Below are positions 7,300-15,763 of a stretch of 64,000 bases of DNA, one piece after another. The notes under the pieces are model-generated. The model was not told the DNA's origin, made no database searches, and saw nothing but the letters and a program-made list of their open reading frames with translations. The stretch's first letter is position 1; each line of letters starts with the position of its first letter. The stretch lies in the NCBI RefSeq assembly GCF_036010505.1, contig NZ_CP108569.1, positions 1-64,000 on the forward strand, written 5' to 3'. Source of the stretch: Streptomyces sp. NBC_01197 (lineage in GTDB: Bacteria > Actinomycetota > Actinomycetes > Streptomycetales > Streptomycetaceae). The position numbers and the translations under genes were made by a program.

Positions 7300-8640
7300 A
7301 TGACAACCCCTCAGATGCTGCTGGCCATGCAGTTCACCAGCGGCTACGGATCCGAGCCCGGGGCATGGCGGCTGCCCGGGGCCAACCTGTCCAGCTACAC
7401 GGACATGGACCAGTTCGTGCGTTACGCGCAGGCCGCCGAGCGCGGCAAGGTCCAGCTGCTCTTCATCGCGGACACCCCGGTCCTGGACGTGGACCTGGAG
7501 AACGAGCACCCACACCACCCCATCGACCCCCTCCTCGTCCTCACCGTCATCGCCCGTGAGACCGAGCGGATCGGCCTGGTGGCCACCGGCTCCACCACTT
7601 TCAGCGAGCCCTTCAATCTCGCCCGCCAGTTCAAGGCCCTGGATGTGATCAGCCACGGCCGGGCCGGATGGAACGCGGTCACCACCTCCCACCCGGCGGC
7701 TGCGGCGAACTTCGGCTCTCCGGTCCCGCCCCGTGCGGAGAAGTACGAGCGGGCCCACGAGTTCGTTCAGATCGTGCAGGCACTGTGGGGCAGCTGGGAG
7801 AAGGACGCCTGGGTCCTCGACGTCGAGGGCAAGCGGTTCGCCGACATGGGCAAGATCCAGCCGGTCAACCTGCAGGGCCGCCACGTCGCCTCCCGCGGTC
7901 CGCTGCCCATCCCACCGTCCGAGCAGGGCCAGCCGGTCATCTTCCAGGCGGGCGGCGGCAGTTACGGCCTGGAGCTCGCGGGCCGGTACGCCGGCGGCGT
8001 GTACGCCAACCCGATGACGATCGACGACGCCATCGCCCAGCGGGGGGCCCTGCGGGACGCAGCCAAGCGGGCCGGGCGCGACCCGGACGAGGTGAAGATG
8101 TTCGCCGGCTTCATGCCGACCATCGCCTCCTCCCGCGCCGCCGCCCTGGACCGGCGGCGCTTCCTGGACGAGTCCGTCGACCTGCGCCAGCGCGTGCGTT
8201 ATCTCGGCGCCATGATCGGCCTGCCGCTGAGCCACGAGCAGCTCGGCGAGCCGCTGACCGCAAGCCAGTTGGCCGACGCCGTACCCAGTCCGCAGGACGC
8301 ACGCTCCGCCCGCGCCCTCGAAGTGGCACGGGAGGGCTGGAGTCTGCGGGACGTCCTGGCGCACGGCGTCATCGACTACCACCCGGTCGTCGCCGGCACC
8401 GCCGCCGACGTGGCCGACCACATGCAGGAATGGTTCGAGGCGGGCGCCTGCGACGGCTTCTCGCTGGCTATCGACGGCTACCACGACGGCGTCGACGCCT
8501 TCGTCGACCAGGTCGTGCCGCTCCTGCAGGAACGCGGCCTGTTCCACCACGACTACGAGGGCGGCACCCTGCGCGAGAACCTCGGGGCCCGCGCCCAGTA
8601 CGGCCTCGATCCCCGCGTCGCGGAAACACCCCGGTCATGA
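7300..8640 (+). CDS. LLM-class FMNH2-dependent monooxygenase (NtaA/SnaA/DszA type)
   Basis: This 446-residue protein fits the NtaA/SnaA/SoxA subfamily of bacterial-luciferase-like monooxygenases, which use reduced FMN and O2 to oxidise or cleave small substrates. The family marks are the N-terminal LAMQFTSGYGSEPGAWR, STTFSEPFNLARQFKALD, SHGRAGWNAVTT and FQAGGG. Start: ATG at 7300 with GGAGAG 8 bp before it. It overlaps the flavin reductase at 8637 by an ATGA junction, so the two form a two-component monooxygenase system. Upstream palindromes suggest repression by a TetR-family protein. The substrate cannot be told from sequence. Confidence 0.88.
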   Translation: MTTPQMLLAMQFTSGYGSEPGAWRLPGANLSSYTDMDQFVRYAQAAERGKVQLLFIADTPVLDVDLENEHPHHPIDPLLVLTVIARETERIGLVATGSTTFSEPFNLARQFKALDVISHGRAGWNAVTTSHPAAAANFGSPVPPRAEKYERAHEFVQIVQALWGSWEKDAWVLDVEGKRFADMGKIQPVNLQGRHVASRGPLPIPPSEQGQPVIFQAGGGSYGLELAGRYAGGVYANPMTIDDAIAQRGALRDAAKRAGRDPDEVKMFAGFMPTIASSRAAALDRRRFLDESVDLRQRVRYLGAMIGLPLSHEQLGEPLTASQLADAVPSPQDARSARALEVAREGWSLRDVLAHGVIDYHPVVAGTAADVADHMQEWFEAGACDGFSLAIDGYHDGVDAFVDQVVPLLQERGLFHHDYEGGTLRENLGARAQYGLDPRVAETPRS

Positions 8641-9152
8641 CCGCCATCCACGTCCCCGACAGCGTCACCTTCCAGGCGTTCCGTGACGCCATGGCCACCG
8701 TCGCCTCCCCCGTCGCCGTGGTCACCGCCATGGACGGCCACCGCCCGCACGGCACCACGGTCGGCGCCTTCGCCTCACTGTCCCTGACGCCCCCGATGAT
8801 GCTGACGTCCCTGGACAACCGCTCCCAGCTGCTAACGATCATCCGCCGCACCGGCCGCTTCGGCCTCAACGTCCTGGGCGCCCACCAGGCCGACCTCGCC
8901 GGCGTCTTTGCCCGCTCAGGACCGGACAAGTTCGACGGCGTGACCTGGTCACCGAGCCAGGAACTGCCCCGCCTGCTGGGCTCGGCGGCATGGATCGCCG
9001 CCGAGGTCGACGACTACGTCGGTGCCGGAGACCACACCGTCCTGCTCGCCCACGTCCACGCCGCCGAACAGGGTGAGGGCGACCTGGGAATTCTCAGGCC
9101 TCTCACCTACCACCAACGCTCCTTCGGCACCCACACACCGCTCGCTTCCTGA
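8637..9152 (+). CDS. Flavin reductase (FMN) of a two-component monooxygenase
   Basis: This 171-residue protein has the flavin reductase-like domain (split-barrel FMN-binding fold), with FRDAMATVASPVAVVTA, TVGAFASLSLTPPMM and GRFGLNVLGAHQADLA. It supplies FMNH2 from NAD(P)H to the LLM oxygenase. The ATG at 8637 overlaps the upstream stop (ATGA), which is direct evidence of translational coupling. A fragment of a close relative is at 4720. The length is normal for the family. Confidence 0.88.
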   Translation: MTAIHVPDSVTFQAFRDAMATVASPVAVVTAMDGHRPHGTTVGAFASLSLTPPMMLTSLDNRSQLLTIIRRTGRFGLNVLGAHQADLAGVFARSGPDKFDGVTWSPSQELPRLLGSAAWIAAEVDDYVGAGDHTVLLAHVHAAEQGEGDLGILRPLTYHQRSFGTHTPLAS

Positions 9153-9271
9153 CGCTGCGGCCACTTCCCCTCGGGCCACTCCCCCGGCCCCGTTCCCCAA
9201 CCCACCGGCGGGCCACCGCAGTCACCAGCCCCTGCCTGCTTGCCTGCCACAGCGCGAAAGAGATCACGCAC

Positions 9272-10756
9272 GTGTCCCTCAACGAAACGTCTACGCACGC
9301 CGCTCCGGACGCCGTCAGCCCACCGCCCTCCCACCGCGCCGGTGACAAGCTGCCAGCTCGGGACTCCCTCATCATCTGGGTACTGACCCTCTCCACGTTC
9401 ATCGCCCTGCTGAACGAACTGCTGGTGGGCGTGGCGCTGCCCACGCTGATCGACGAGCTCGACATCACGCCGAGCACGGGACAGTGGCTCACGACGGGCT
9501 ATCTCCTGACACTGGCCGTCCTCATCCCCGCCACCGGCTTCGTCATGCGTCGGTTCAACCTCCGCACGATCTTCATCACCTCGATGTCGCTGTTCACCGC
9601 CGGTACCGTGATCGCCGCCGTCGCTCCGGGGTTCGGCGTGCTGTTCACCGGTCGCATTATCCAGGCAGTGGGCACGGCCTCCCTGATGCCGCTCCTCATG
9701 GCCACAGTGATGCGCCTGGTTCCCCAAGGCCGCCGGGGCCGGATGATGGCGCTGGTCACCGCCGTGGGCGCGGTGGCGCCCGCGGTCGGACCCGCGCTCT
9801 CCGGAATCATCGTCTCCCAGCTCAGCTGGCGGTGGCTGTTCATCCTCGTCCTGCCCGTCGCCCTGGCCGGACTGGTACTGGGAGCCGCCAAGCTGCGCAA
9901 CATCACCACGCCCGAACCGACCACGCTGGATGTGCTGTCGCTCATCCTGTCCGCCGTCGGGTTCGGCGCGCTCATCTACGGTCTGGCCACGATCGGTGAG
10001 TCGGCCTCCGGCCACGCGCCCATCCCGCCTTACCTCCCCATGGTGGCCGGGGTCCTCTTCATCGCGGCGTTCGTCCGCCGGCAGATCGTCCTGCAGCGCA
10101 CCGATGCCGCGTTCCTCGACATGAGGATCTTCCGAACCAGCTCGTTCACCGTGCCGCAGCTGGTCATGGTCGTCGTCCCGCTGATCGGGTTCGGCGTGCC
10201 GATGGTCCTGCCGCTGATCCTCGCCCACGTGTCCGGACTGAGCACCATGGAGATCGGCTTCTTCATGCTCCCCGGCGGAGTGGTGGTCTCCGTGGTCTCA
10301 GCCCTCGGCGGGCGGCTCTACGACCGCGTCGGGCCGCGTCCCCTGGCGATTCCCGGAGCAATCATCTGGACGGCCGCCCTGTGGTTCCTAAGCCGAGTCG
10401 ACGCGGGCACCAGTACCACGACACTCCTGATCGCCTACCTCATCATGATCGTCGGCCAGGCCCTCATGTGGGCGCCGATGACGACGTCCGCACTGGCCTC
10501 GCTGCGTACCGAGCTCTACCCGCACGGCAGCGCGGCGTTCAACACCGTCCAGCAGTTGGCAGGCGCCGCGGGCGGCGCGATCCTGGTCTCGGCCTACACC
10601 ATCGGGTCGCACGCACAGGACGCCGGAACGCTGAACCTGGCCCAGTCCGTCTCGGCAGCGCAGGCCGCCTTCACGACGGCGGCGGTCGTCGCCTGCCTCG
10701 CCATCATCGGAACCGTCTTTGTCGGCAAGGCCAAGCAGCCCGCTCGACGGGACTGA
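9272..10756 (+). CDS. MFS transporter, DHA2 (14-TM) drug exporter type
   Basis: This 494-residue integral membrane protein has about 14 hydrophobic segments and family motifs such as FIALLNELLVGVALPTLI, TGYLLTLAVLIPATGF and AVGAVAPAVGPALSGII. DHA2-family members export drugs or metabolites by proton antiport. The start is GTG at 9272. It lies 119 bp after the flavin reductase on the same strand and is followed by a strong hairpin, so it may end a transcription unit with the two-component monooxygenase. It could export the oxygenase product or a toxic substrate. Confidence 0.87.
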   Translation: MSLNETSTHAAPDAVSPPPSHRAGDKLPARDSLIIWVLTLSTFIALLNELLVGVALPTLIDELDITPSTGQWLTTGYLLTLAVLIPATGFVMRRFNLRTIFITSMSLFTAGTVIAAVAPGFGVLFTGRIIQAVGTASLMPLLMATVMRLVPQGRRGRMMALVTAVGAVAPAVGPALSGIIVSQLSWRWLFILVLPVALAGLVLGAAKLRNITTPEPTTLDVLSLILSAVGFGALIYGLATIGESASGHAPIPPYLPMVAGVLFIAAFVRRQIVLQRTDAAFLDMRIFRTSSFTVPQLVMVVVPLIGFGVPMVLPLILAHVSGLSTMEIGFFMLPGGVVVSVVSALGGRLYDRVGPRPLAIPGAIIWTAALWFLSRVDAGTSTTTLLIAYLIMIVGQALMWAPMTTSALASLRTELYPHGSAAFNTVQQLAGAAGGAILVSAYTIGSHAQDAGTLNLAQSVSAAQAAFTTAAVVACLAIIGTVFVGKAKQPARRD

Positions 10757-10768
10757 GCCGGGGATGCC

Positions 10769-10822
10769 CACCGGACCACCGGCGCCCAGGTATCGCTCGA
10801 TCCTGGCGCCGGTGTTCCGGTG
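10769..10822. terminator. Long imperfect hairpin after the MFS gene
   Basis: The arms CACCGGACCACCGGCGCCCAGG (10769-10790) and CCTGGCGCCGGTGTTCCGGTG (10802-10822) pair almost fully around an 11-nt loop. They lie 12 bp after the MFS stop codon. This is probably a transcription terminator. Confidence 0.65.
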
Positions 10823-10960
10823 GTCCGCAATCAGCAGCGTCCGGTCGAGCACCGCCACCGGTGCGCCGCGCTGCCCGAACCCCTCACGCACCCTTCAACC
10901 TTCCCCGAACACGTCTCCCGCCGGCCCTCCAGCAGAGCCGGCAGCAGGGATCGAAAGACC

Positions 10961-11986
10961 ATGAAACTCTCTCTCGTCGAGCTCTCCACCGTCACTCCCG
11001 GCAGCGACAAGACCCAAGCCCTCAAGGACTCGGTCAAGGCCGCGCAGCAGGCGGAGGACCTCGGTTACCACCGCATCTGGTACGCCGAGCACCACGACTC
11101 AGCCAGCACCGCCTCCACCGCGCCCGAGATCCTCATCGCCCTTGCGGGCAGCGCGACTTCACGCATCCGGGTCGGCTCCGGCGCGGTCCTGCTCAACCAC
11201 TACAGCCCCTACAAGGTCACCGAGACCTTCCTCCAGCTCGAAGCCGTCGCCCCGGGCCGCATCGACCTCGGCCTCGGCCGCGCCACCGCGGGACCCGTCG
11301 TCGACCTCGCCCTGTGCCGCGACCGCGACGCACCGCCCGCCGACGACTTCGCCGAACAGGTCCAGGAGGTCCTCGCCCACCTGCACGGCGGCTTCCCCGC
11401 CGACCACCCCTTCGCGCGCCTGAACCCAGCCGCAGGCACAGTCACCCGGCCGGAGGTGTGGATCCTCGGCTCCTCGGGCAGCAGCGCCCGCATGGCCGGT
11501 GAACTCGGACTCGGCTACGCCTTCGCGGGCTTCATCAACCCTGCCGGCGCCGAACGCGCTCTGCTCCGCCACGGCGCGTTCACCGCGCCTGCGGCCCACG
11601 GGCCGACCAGCGGGCACGGAATCCTGTCGGTCAGCGCCGTGGTGGCCGACACCGACGCCGAGGCGCGGCGGCTCAACTGGACCAGGACCGCCCTCATGGC
11701 ACGCCTGGGCCGCCAGGGCGCCGCCGCCCAGGTCCCCACCGTTAAGGAGGCCGAACGGGAACTCACCCAGACGCAGAAGGACGCCCCCACCGTCATCACG
11801 GACGGCCGCTGGCCCCTGCAGCTCGCCGGCAGCCCGGGGACCGTGCGGGACCAGCTGGAGCAGATGGCCAAGGCCACCGGCGTCGACGAAGTCATGGTCC
11901 AGGACATCATCGCGGACCCCGCAGCCCGGACACACGCTCGGACCCTGCTCGCCGAGGCCCTCGATCTCACCCCCGCCCGCAACTGA
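10961..11986 (+). CDS. LLM-class flavin-dependent oxidoreductase (MsnO8-like)
   Basis: This 341-residue luciferase-fold protein has LSLVELSTVTPG, AEDLGYHRIWYAEHHDSAS, RIRVGSGAVLLNHYSP, PGRIDLGLGRATAG and EVWILGSSGSSARMA. These match the MsnO8-type group of LLM oxidoreductases. Members use FMNH2 or F420H2; the cofactor is not decided by sequence. Start: ATG at 10961, with GCAGGGA upstream. The hairpin at 10769 separates it from the MFS gene. It is about 20% shorter than the NtaA-type enzyme at 7300 and belongs to a different subfamily. Confidence 0.83.
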   Translation: MKLSLVELSTVTPGSDKTQALKDSVKAAQQAEDLGYHRIWYAEHHDSASTASTAPEILIALAGSATSRIRVGSGAVLLNHYSPYKVTETFLQLEAVAPGRIDLGLGRATAGPVVDLALCRDRDAPPADDFAEQVQEVLAHLHGGFPADHPFARLNPAAGTVTRPEVWILGSSGSSARMAGELGLGYAFAGFINPAGAERALLRHGAFTAPAAHGPTSGHGILSVSAVVADTDAEARRLNWTRTALMARLGRQGAAAQVPTVKEAERELTQTQKDAPTVITDGRWPLQLAGSPGTVRDQLEQMAKATGVDEVMVQDIIADPAARTHARTLLAEALDLTPARN

Positions 11987-12040
11987 CGGGCCATCGTTCC
12001 GCATCCCAGTAGTCCCGTACGTTTCTGGCGGCACTGAACC

Positions 12041-12438
12041 ATGATCACCTTCGTGGTCCGCGTCGAAATTCACGTCGCCGCGGGTAACGGGGGCCACGGC
12101 TGTGCCTCCGTTCACCGGGAGAAGTTCAAGCCGCTCAGCGGCCAGGACGGTGGCAACGGCGGCTCGGCTACCTCGCCAATCGGCTCAGCCGTCTCGGTGT
12201 CGAGGACGAGCTGATGAAGACGGGTGCCAGGCACGGTGACGGCGTCGCGATCGGTCCCGAGGACAACGCGGTCGTCTTCGACTGGGAGCCGACGATGATG
12301 GCGGGGGCCGAGATGCTCGGTCGGCGTGGCGAGGACCACCGTATGGAGGCGCCGCGACCGGCGGCGCAGCGGCGCCGGGACCGGCAGGCGGAGCGGGACG
12401 AGTCGCAGCAGGAGTACGACGACTTCGAGCCGTTCTAG
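12041..12438 (+). pseudogene. obg: Obg GTPase pseudogene with the GTPase domain deleted
   Basis: The first 37 or so codons ([20 protein letters not shown], then [17 protein letters not shown]) are the N-terminal Obg fold of the essential GTPase Obg. The sequence then jumps, with a frame change near 12166, to the Obg C-terminus: [45 protein letters not shown] and a final DDFEPF. About 350 residues, including the whole G domain, are missing. It is a dead remnant of a housekeeping gene; a working obg must lie elsewhere. It may be a left-over from recombination between chromosome core and arm. Confidence 0.88.
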
Positions 12439-12666
12439 CGTCTGGCCTCCGGCGATCGGGACATCTGGGACACCACGGCGAGGCTTCATTCCTGCGGACC
12501 ACATGCCGGCAGACGTCGCCCTCACAGAGCCGGAGGTCCGGCTCGCTCTCGCGCAGCCAGCAGGACATGCACAGCCCGCTCTGACCGGTAGTCGTCTCAC
12601 GCGTCAGTGCGGGGGACGGCCAGGCGGATGGTGATGCCAGTCAAACCATGATCTTGGACAGCAGAG

Positions 12667-12693
12667 GACCCCGGCCATGTGACGGCCGGGGTC
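12667..12693. terminator. GC-rich hairpin
   Basis: The arms GACCCCGGCC and GGCCGGGGTC form a perfect 10-bp stem with a 7-nt loop, followed by TCTCTCTGTCTCGT. This is a typical Streptomyces terminator shape. No intact gene ends directly before it; the obg relic ends 229 bp upstream. Confidence 0.6.
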
Positions 12694-13581
12694 TCTCTGT
12701 CTCGTGCAGGTGTCGACTCAGCCGCAGCAGTCGCAGCCGAGCGGGCAGCCGCCGACGCCCGTCTCCCCGCTGCAGGCCCGAACCACCGCGGCGGGTCGGT
12801 GTCCTGACCTGGTCAGAATTCCGGTTCCACCTCTTCTTCCGCGATGCTCTGCACTCAGACCCAGGCGTCGACCGAGAAGCTGCCGCCCGCGGGACCCCGA
12901 ACAACCGTGGCGGTCAGTTCCCTCACGCGGTCGGCAGGCATCGGAACGCCCGGGGTCCGAAAGATCCATCCCATCGCCTTGTCCCCGCTCATACCCTTGG
13001 GCACTTCCCCGTAGTAGGGCTTGCAGTAGACGAGCGTGCCAGGTTCGCTGCGCCAGCTGTCGGCGAGCGCGCCGATGTCCACCGCGTCGTAGCCGAGGAT
13101 GTCGAGCAACTCCACAACCTCCGCCTTGGCGGCGGCATCATCGCCGGCGATCGGCATGGCACTGCCTCCGGCGCACCCGAGGAGCGGGCAAGGCTGAACA
13201 GCTGACTGTAGACGATGTTGCTGGCCGCCTTGACGACACGGGAGTCGACCAGGTGGCGCTGCACCAGCTCGCTGCTCGTCAGCTCGTTCGCGTCCAGCTC
13301 GGCGATGCGGCCGTCGCGCTCCGGGTAGTAGTTCAGCGTATCGATCACGATCTTGCCCGCCAGCGGCCCTGCCGGGATCTTCTCGTAGGCGCTCAGCGGG
13401 ATGGACACCACCAGGTCCCCGGCCTCGGCGGCCTCGGCGGGAGTGGCAGCCCGGGCGCGGGGGCCGAGTTCGGCGACGAGATCCGCGAGGGACTCGGGGC
13501 CGCGGGAGTTGCTTACTGAGATTGAACGCGTGGTGTCGTAGGGGGTGACGGCTGGCCGGTGGCTGCGGTATCACCGAAGGC

Positions 13582-14067
13582 ATGCGGTATCCACAAGGGG
13601 GCGGGCTGACCGCCGAACGGCAGCATTTTCGCGAAGAGTTACGGCTTCAGGCGGCTGAGCGGTTCGCCCGGGGCGAGGGCAGTACGGCGATCGCCAGAGA
13701 TCTGCGGGTCAGTGTCCGCTCGGTCCAGCGATGGCGTCACGCGTGGGCCGAGGGCGGCCCGCGATCCCTGCGGTCTCAGGGGCCTGCGTCGCTGCCAAGA
13801 CTGAGTGATCAGCAGTTCGCTCAGCTGGAGGCGGAGCTGGCCAAAGGGCCGGCCGCGCATGGCTGGGAGGACCAGCGTTGGACGCTGAGCCGCGTGAAGA
13901 CGTTGATCGGCCGGCGCTTCCACCTGACGTACACGATCCAGGGCATACGCAAGCTGCTGGTGCGTAACGGCTGGTCCTGCCAGGTCCCGGCCCGCAGAGC
14001 GATGGAGCGGGACGATGATGCGGTCGCGGGGTGGGTCAAGGAGGTGTGGCCCCGCGCGGAAGGTTAG
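13582..14067 (+). CDS. IS630-family transposase, N-terminal frame
   Basis: This 161-residue DNA-binding part of the transposase has a helix-turn-helix (EGSTAIARDLRVSVRSVQRW) and a second winged-helix region (WTLSRVKTLIGRRFHLTYTI). It ends at a stop at 14065. The downstream catalytic frame overlaps it by 37 bp in the -1 frame, so a -1 ribosomal frameshift near 14040-14065 could join the two, as known for other IS630 elements. It sits inside the element at 13517-14679. Confidence 0.85.
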   Translation: MRYPQGGGLTAERQHFREELRLQAAERFARGEGSTAIARDLRVSVRSVQRWRHAWAEGGPRSLRSQGPASLPRLSDQQFAQLEAELAKGPAAHGWEDQRWTLSRVKTLIGRRFHLTYTIQGIRKLLVRNGWSCQVPARRAMERDDDAVAGWVKEVWPRAEG

Positions 14068-14647
14068 CGGCGGCCCGTGGAGCCTGGCTGGTCTTCGAGG
14101 ACGAAGCCGGCTTCTCCATGACGCCGCCGCACGCCAAGACGTGGTCACCACGAGGCCGCACCCCGGTGGTCCGGGTCCGCGGCCGTTCCCGCAGAAGGCT
14201 CTCCATTGCCGCGCTGACCTGCTACAAGCCCGGCCACCGGTCGAGGCTGATCTACCGACCCCGCCGCGATGACGGCAACCGTGACGGGCGCAAAAGCTTC
14301 TCCTGGCGCGACTACCGGGACCTGCTGATCGCCGCCCACCAACAGCTCGACGGCCCCATCGTCCTCGTCTGGGACAACCTCAACGTCCACAAAGCCGCAG
14401 GTCTGCGGGAGTTCGCCGAATCCCGCGACTGGCTGACCATCCACTACCTGCCGCCCTATGCCCCCGACCTCAATCCCGTCGAAGGCATCTGGTCACTTCT
14501 ACGGCGTGGATGGCTCTCGAACGTCGCCTTCAGCACCCCGAACACCTCGTCCAGACCGTCCGGCGCGGCCTGCGACACATCCAGTACCACAGCCACCTCA
14601 TCGACGGCTGCCTCACCGAGACCGGCCTGACCATCCGACCCGCCTGA
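14031..14647 (+). pseudogene. IS630-family transposase, catalytic DDE frame (C-terminal frameshift)
   Basis: This frame carries the DDE triad: FEDEAGF (first Asp), VWDNLNVHK (second Asp) and LNPVEGIWSLLRRG (Glu). After about 14530 the frame changes. The natural C-terminus (PEHLVQTVRRGLRHIQ, then DGCLTETGLTIRPA) is in another frame and ends at 14647, while the open frame runs to 14630 with an unrelated Ser/Thr-rich tail. The enzyme is therefore probably inactive or impaired, although the catalytic residues are intact. Confidence 0.75.
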
Positions 14648-14829
14648 CCAGCAGCACGACATCCCGAGTTCAACCTCAGTAGGACGACGTCCAGGCCCTG
14701 CGGCGACAGCAAGGCGGGCCAAGGTGCCGCCGATATTGCCACTGCCGATGATGCCGAGTGTCTTGCTCATGGTGCTCTGTTCTCCAATGGGATGAGGAAA
14801 TGCCGGACCGACCACAGCCACGAACCGTA

Positions 14830-14885
14830 ACCGGACCGACTGGTCACTTTAAATACCGTACCACCTAACCGGACCGCTCGGTCAT
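14830..14885. promoter_or_regulatory. Two TetR operator boxes and a promoter for a leaderless TetR mRNA
   Basis: Two copies of ACCGGACCG-N2-yGGTCA lie at 14830-14847 and 14868-14885; the second contains the perfect dyad GACCG-CT-CGGTC. A -10 like TAGAAT (14892-14897) lies only 6 bp before the ATG at 14904, and no ribosome site is present. The TetR gene is thus probably translated from a leaderless transcript and autorepressed. The same boxes lie upstream of the broken oxidoreductase on the other strand. Confidence 0.7.
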
Positions 14886-14903
14886 GTTGCGTAGAATGGG
14901 CCC

Positions 14904-15563
14904 ATGAGCACTGAAGAAGAAGCTGTTGCAGTGCCGCCTGCGCGACGGATGAGGGCCGACGCGGTGCGGACGCGTAAGGCGCTGTTGAAGGCTGCCGCGG
15001 AGGTGTTCGCCGAGCACGGCGCGGAAGGGTCCATCGCGCAGATCGCGGCACGGGCGGGTATCGGGAAGGGAACCGTCTTCCGGCATTTCCCCACAAAGGA
15101 GGACCTGTTCGCCGCGATCATCAGCGAGGAAATCGACGGGCTGGTGACAGTGGGCCGCCAGCAGGCCGAGCAGGCCGACGCCGACACCGCCCTGCTGCAG
15201 TTCATGAGCGCGGGCGTCGATCTCTACGCAAACAACCGGGCACTCGCGGAGGCCCTACGTATGGTGTCGGATGTCCGGCACCCGGAGATACAGGCCGGAC
15301 AGGAGCAACTGATCGCAACAGCCGAGTCACTGGCGCGGCGGGCGCAACGCGACGGCTCACTCCGCGCGGACCTGAACGGGCAGGACGTGATGCTACTGAT
15401 CTGCGGCGTGTACTACACCGCCGCACCCTTGCTGGCTGCCGATCCGGCGGCCTGGCGGCGCTACCTGCGGCTCACCTTCGACGGCATGTGCGCCACCGGC
15501 ACCGGCACCGGCCCCCTACCCTCGGCACTCGCCCACAACCCCTTGCTGCCGACGATCCGGTAG
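14904..15563 (+). CDS. TetR/AcrR family transcriptional regulator
   Basis: This 219-residue protein has an N-terminal TetR HTH domain (residues 20-70, with GSIAQIAARAGIGKGTVFRH and FPTKEDLFAAII). A helical effector domain and a Pro/Thr-rich tail follow. It is divergent from the oxidoreductase broken by the IS630 element, which was its likely target; two operator boxes lie between them. With the target destroyed, the regulator may now control only itself or a distant gene. The start at 14904 is chosen because the -10 box lies immediately upstream. Confidence 0.87.
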   Translation: MSTEEEAVAVPPARRMRADAVRTRKALLKAAAEVFAEHGAEGSIAQIAARAGIGKGTVFRHFPTKEDLFAAIISEEIDGLVTVGRQQAEQADADTALLQFMSAGVDLYANNRALAEALRMVSDVRHPEIQAGQEQLIATAESLARRAQRDGSLRADLNGQDVMLLICGVYYTAAPLLAADPAAWRRYLRLTFDGMCATGTGTGPLPSALAHNPLLPTIR

Positions 15564-15589
15564 GGGCGACGCGACCCGAACCGCGGCGC

Positions 15590-15735
15590 GGCCCCGTCGG
15601 CGTGCCGCATCACCTTCAGGGCCCCGTACTTGGGCCGTTCCGAGGCGGCGGCCCGGCGCGAGTTCCCGCATGGAGAACGGCTTGGTCATGTAGTCGTCGG
15701 CGCCGACGCCCCCGCCAGCGCATCCTGCTCAACTG
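15590..15735 (-). pseudogene. Response-regulator fragment
   Basis: On the - strand the peptide GADDYMTKPFSMREL is readable near 15710-15670. This is the conserved beta5/alpha5 end of an OmpR-type receiver domain, including the invariant Lys-Pro. The surrounding frames are broken, and neither the phospho-acceptor Asp region nor the DNA-binding domain is found. It is a short relic of a two-component regulator. Confidence 0.6.
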
Positions 15736-15763
15736 ACAATCCAGCGGACCCTGCGATCACCGG

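Larger units (their letters stand above)
13517..14679 (+). mobile_element. IS630-family insertion sequence, 1,163 bp
   Basis: The ends are inverted repeats CTGAGATTGAACGCG and, on the other strand, CTGAGGTTGAACTCG. They are flanked by a duplicated TA (13515-13516 and 14680-14681), the usual IS630 target. It carries two overlapping transposase frames. The insertion splits an oxidoreductase gene on the opposite strand. Confidence 0.9.
12855..14770 (-). pseudogene. F420-reductase-like oxidoreductase, split by an IS630 element
   Basis: The start at 14770 reads MSKTLGIIGSGNIGGTLARL, a Rossmann dinucleotide-binding motif. The rest lies beyond the inserted element, from SNSRGPESLADLVAELG near 13510 to DAWV at 12855. 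Three lesions are visible: an extra G after codon 24, the element at 13517-14679 within a duplicated TA, and a one-base deletion near 13165 (IVYSQLFSLA in one frame, GSAMPIAGDDAA in the next). The intact gene would have been divergent from the TetR at 14904, which probably regulated it. It is a third, more distant member of the family seen at 5657 and 50906. Confidence 0.88.
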
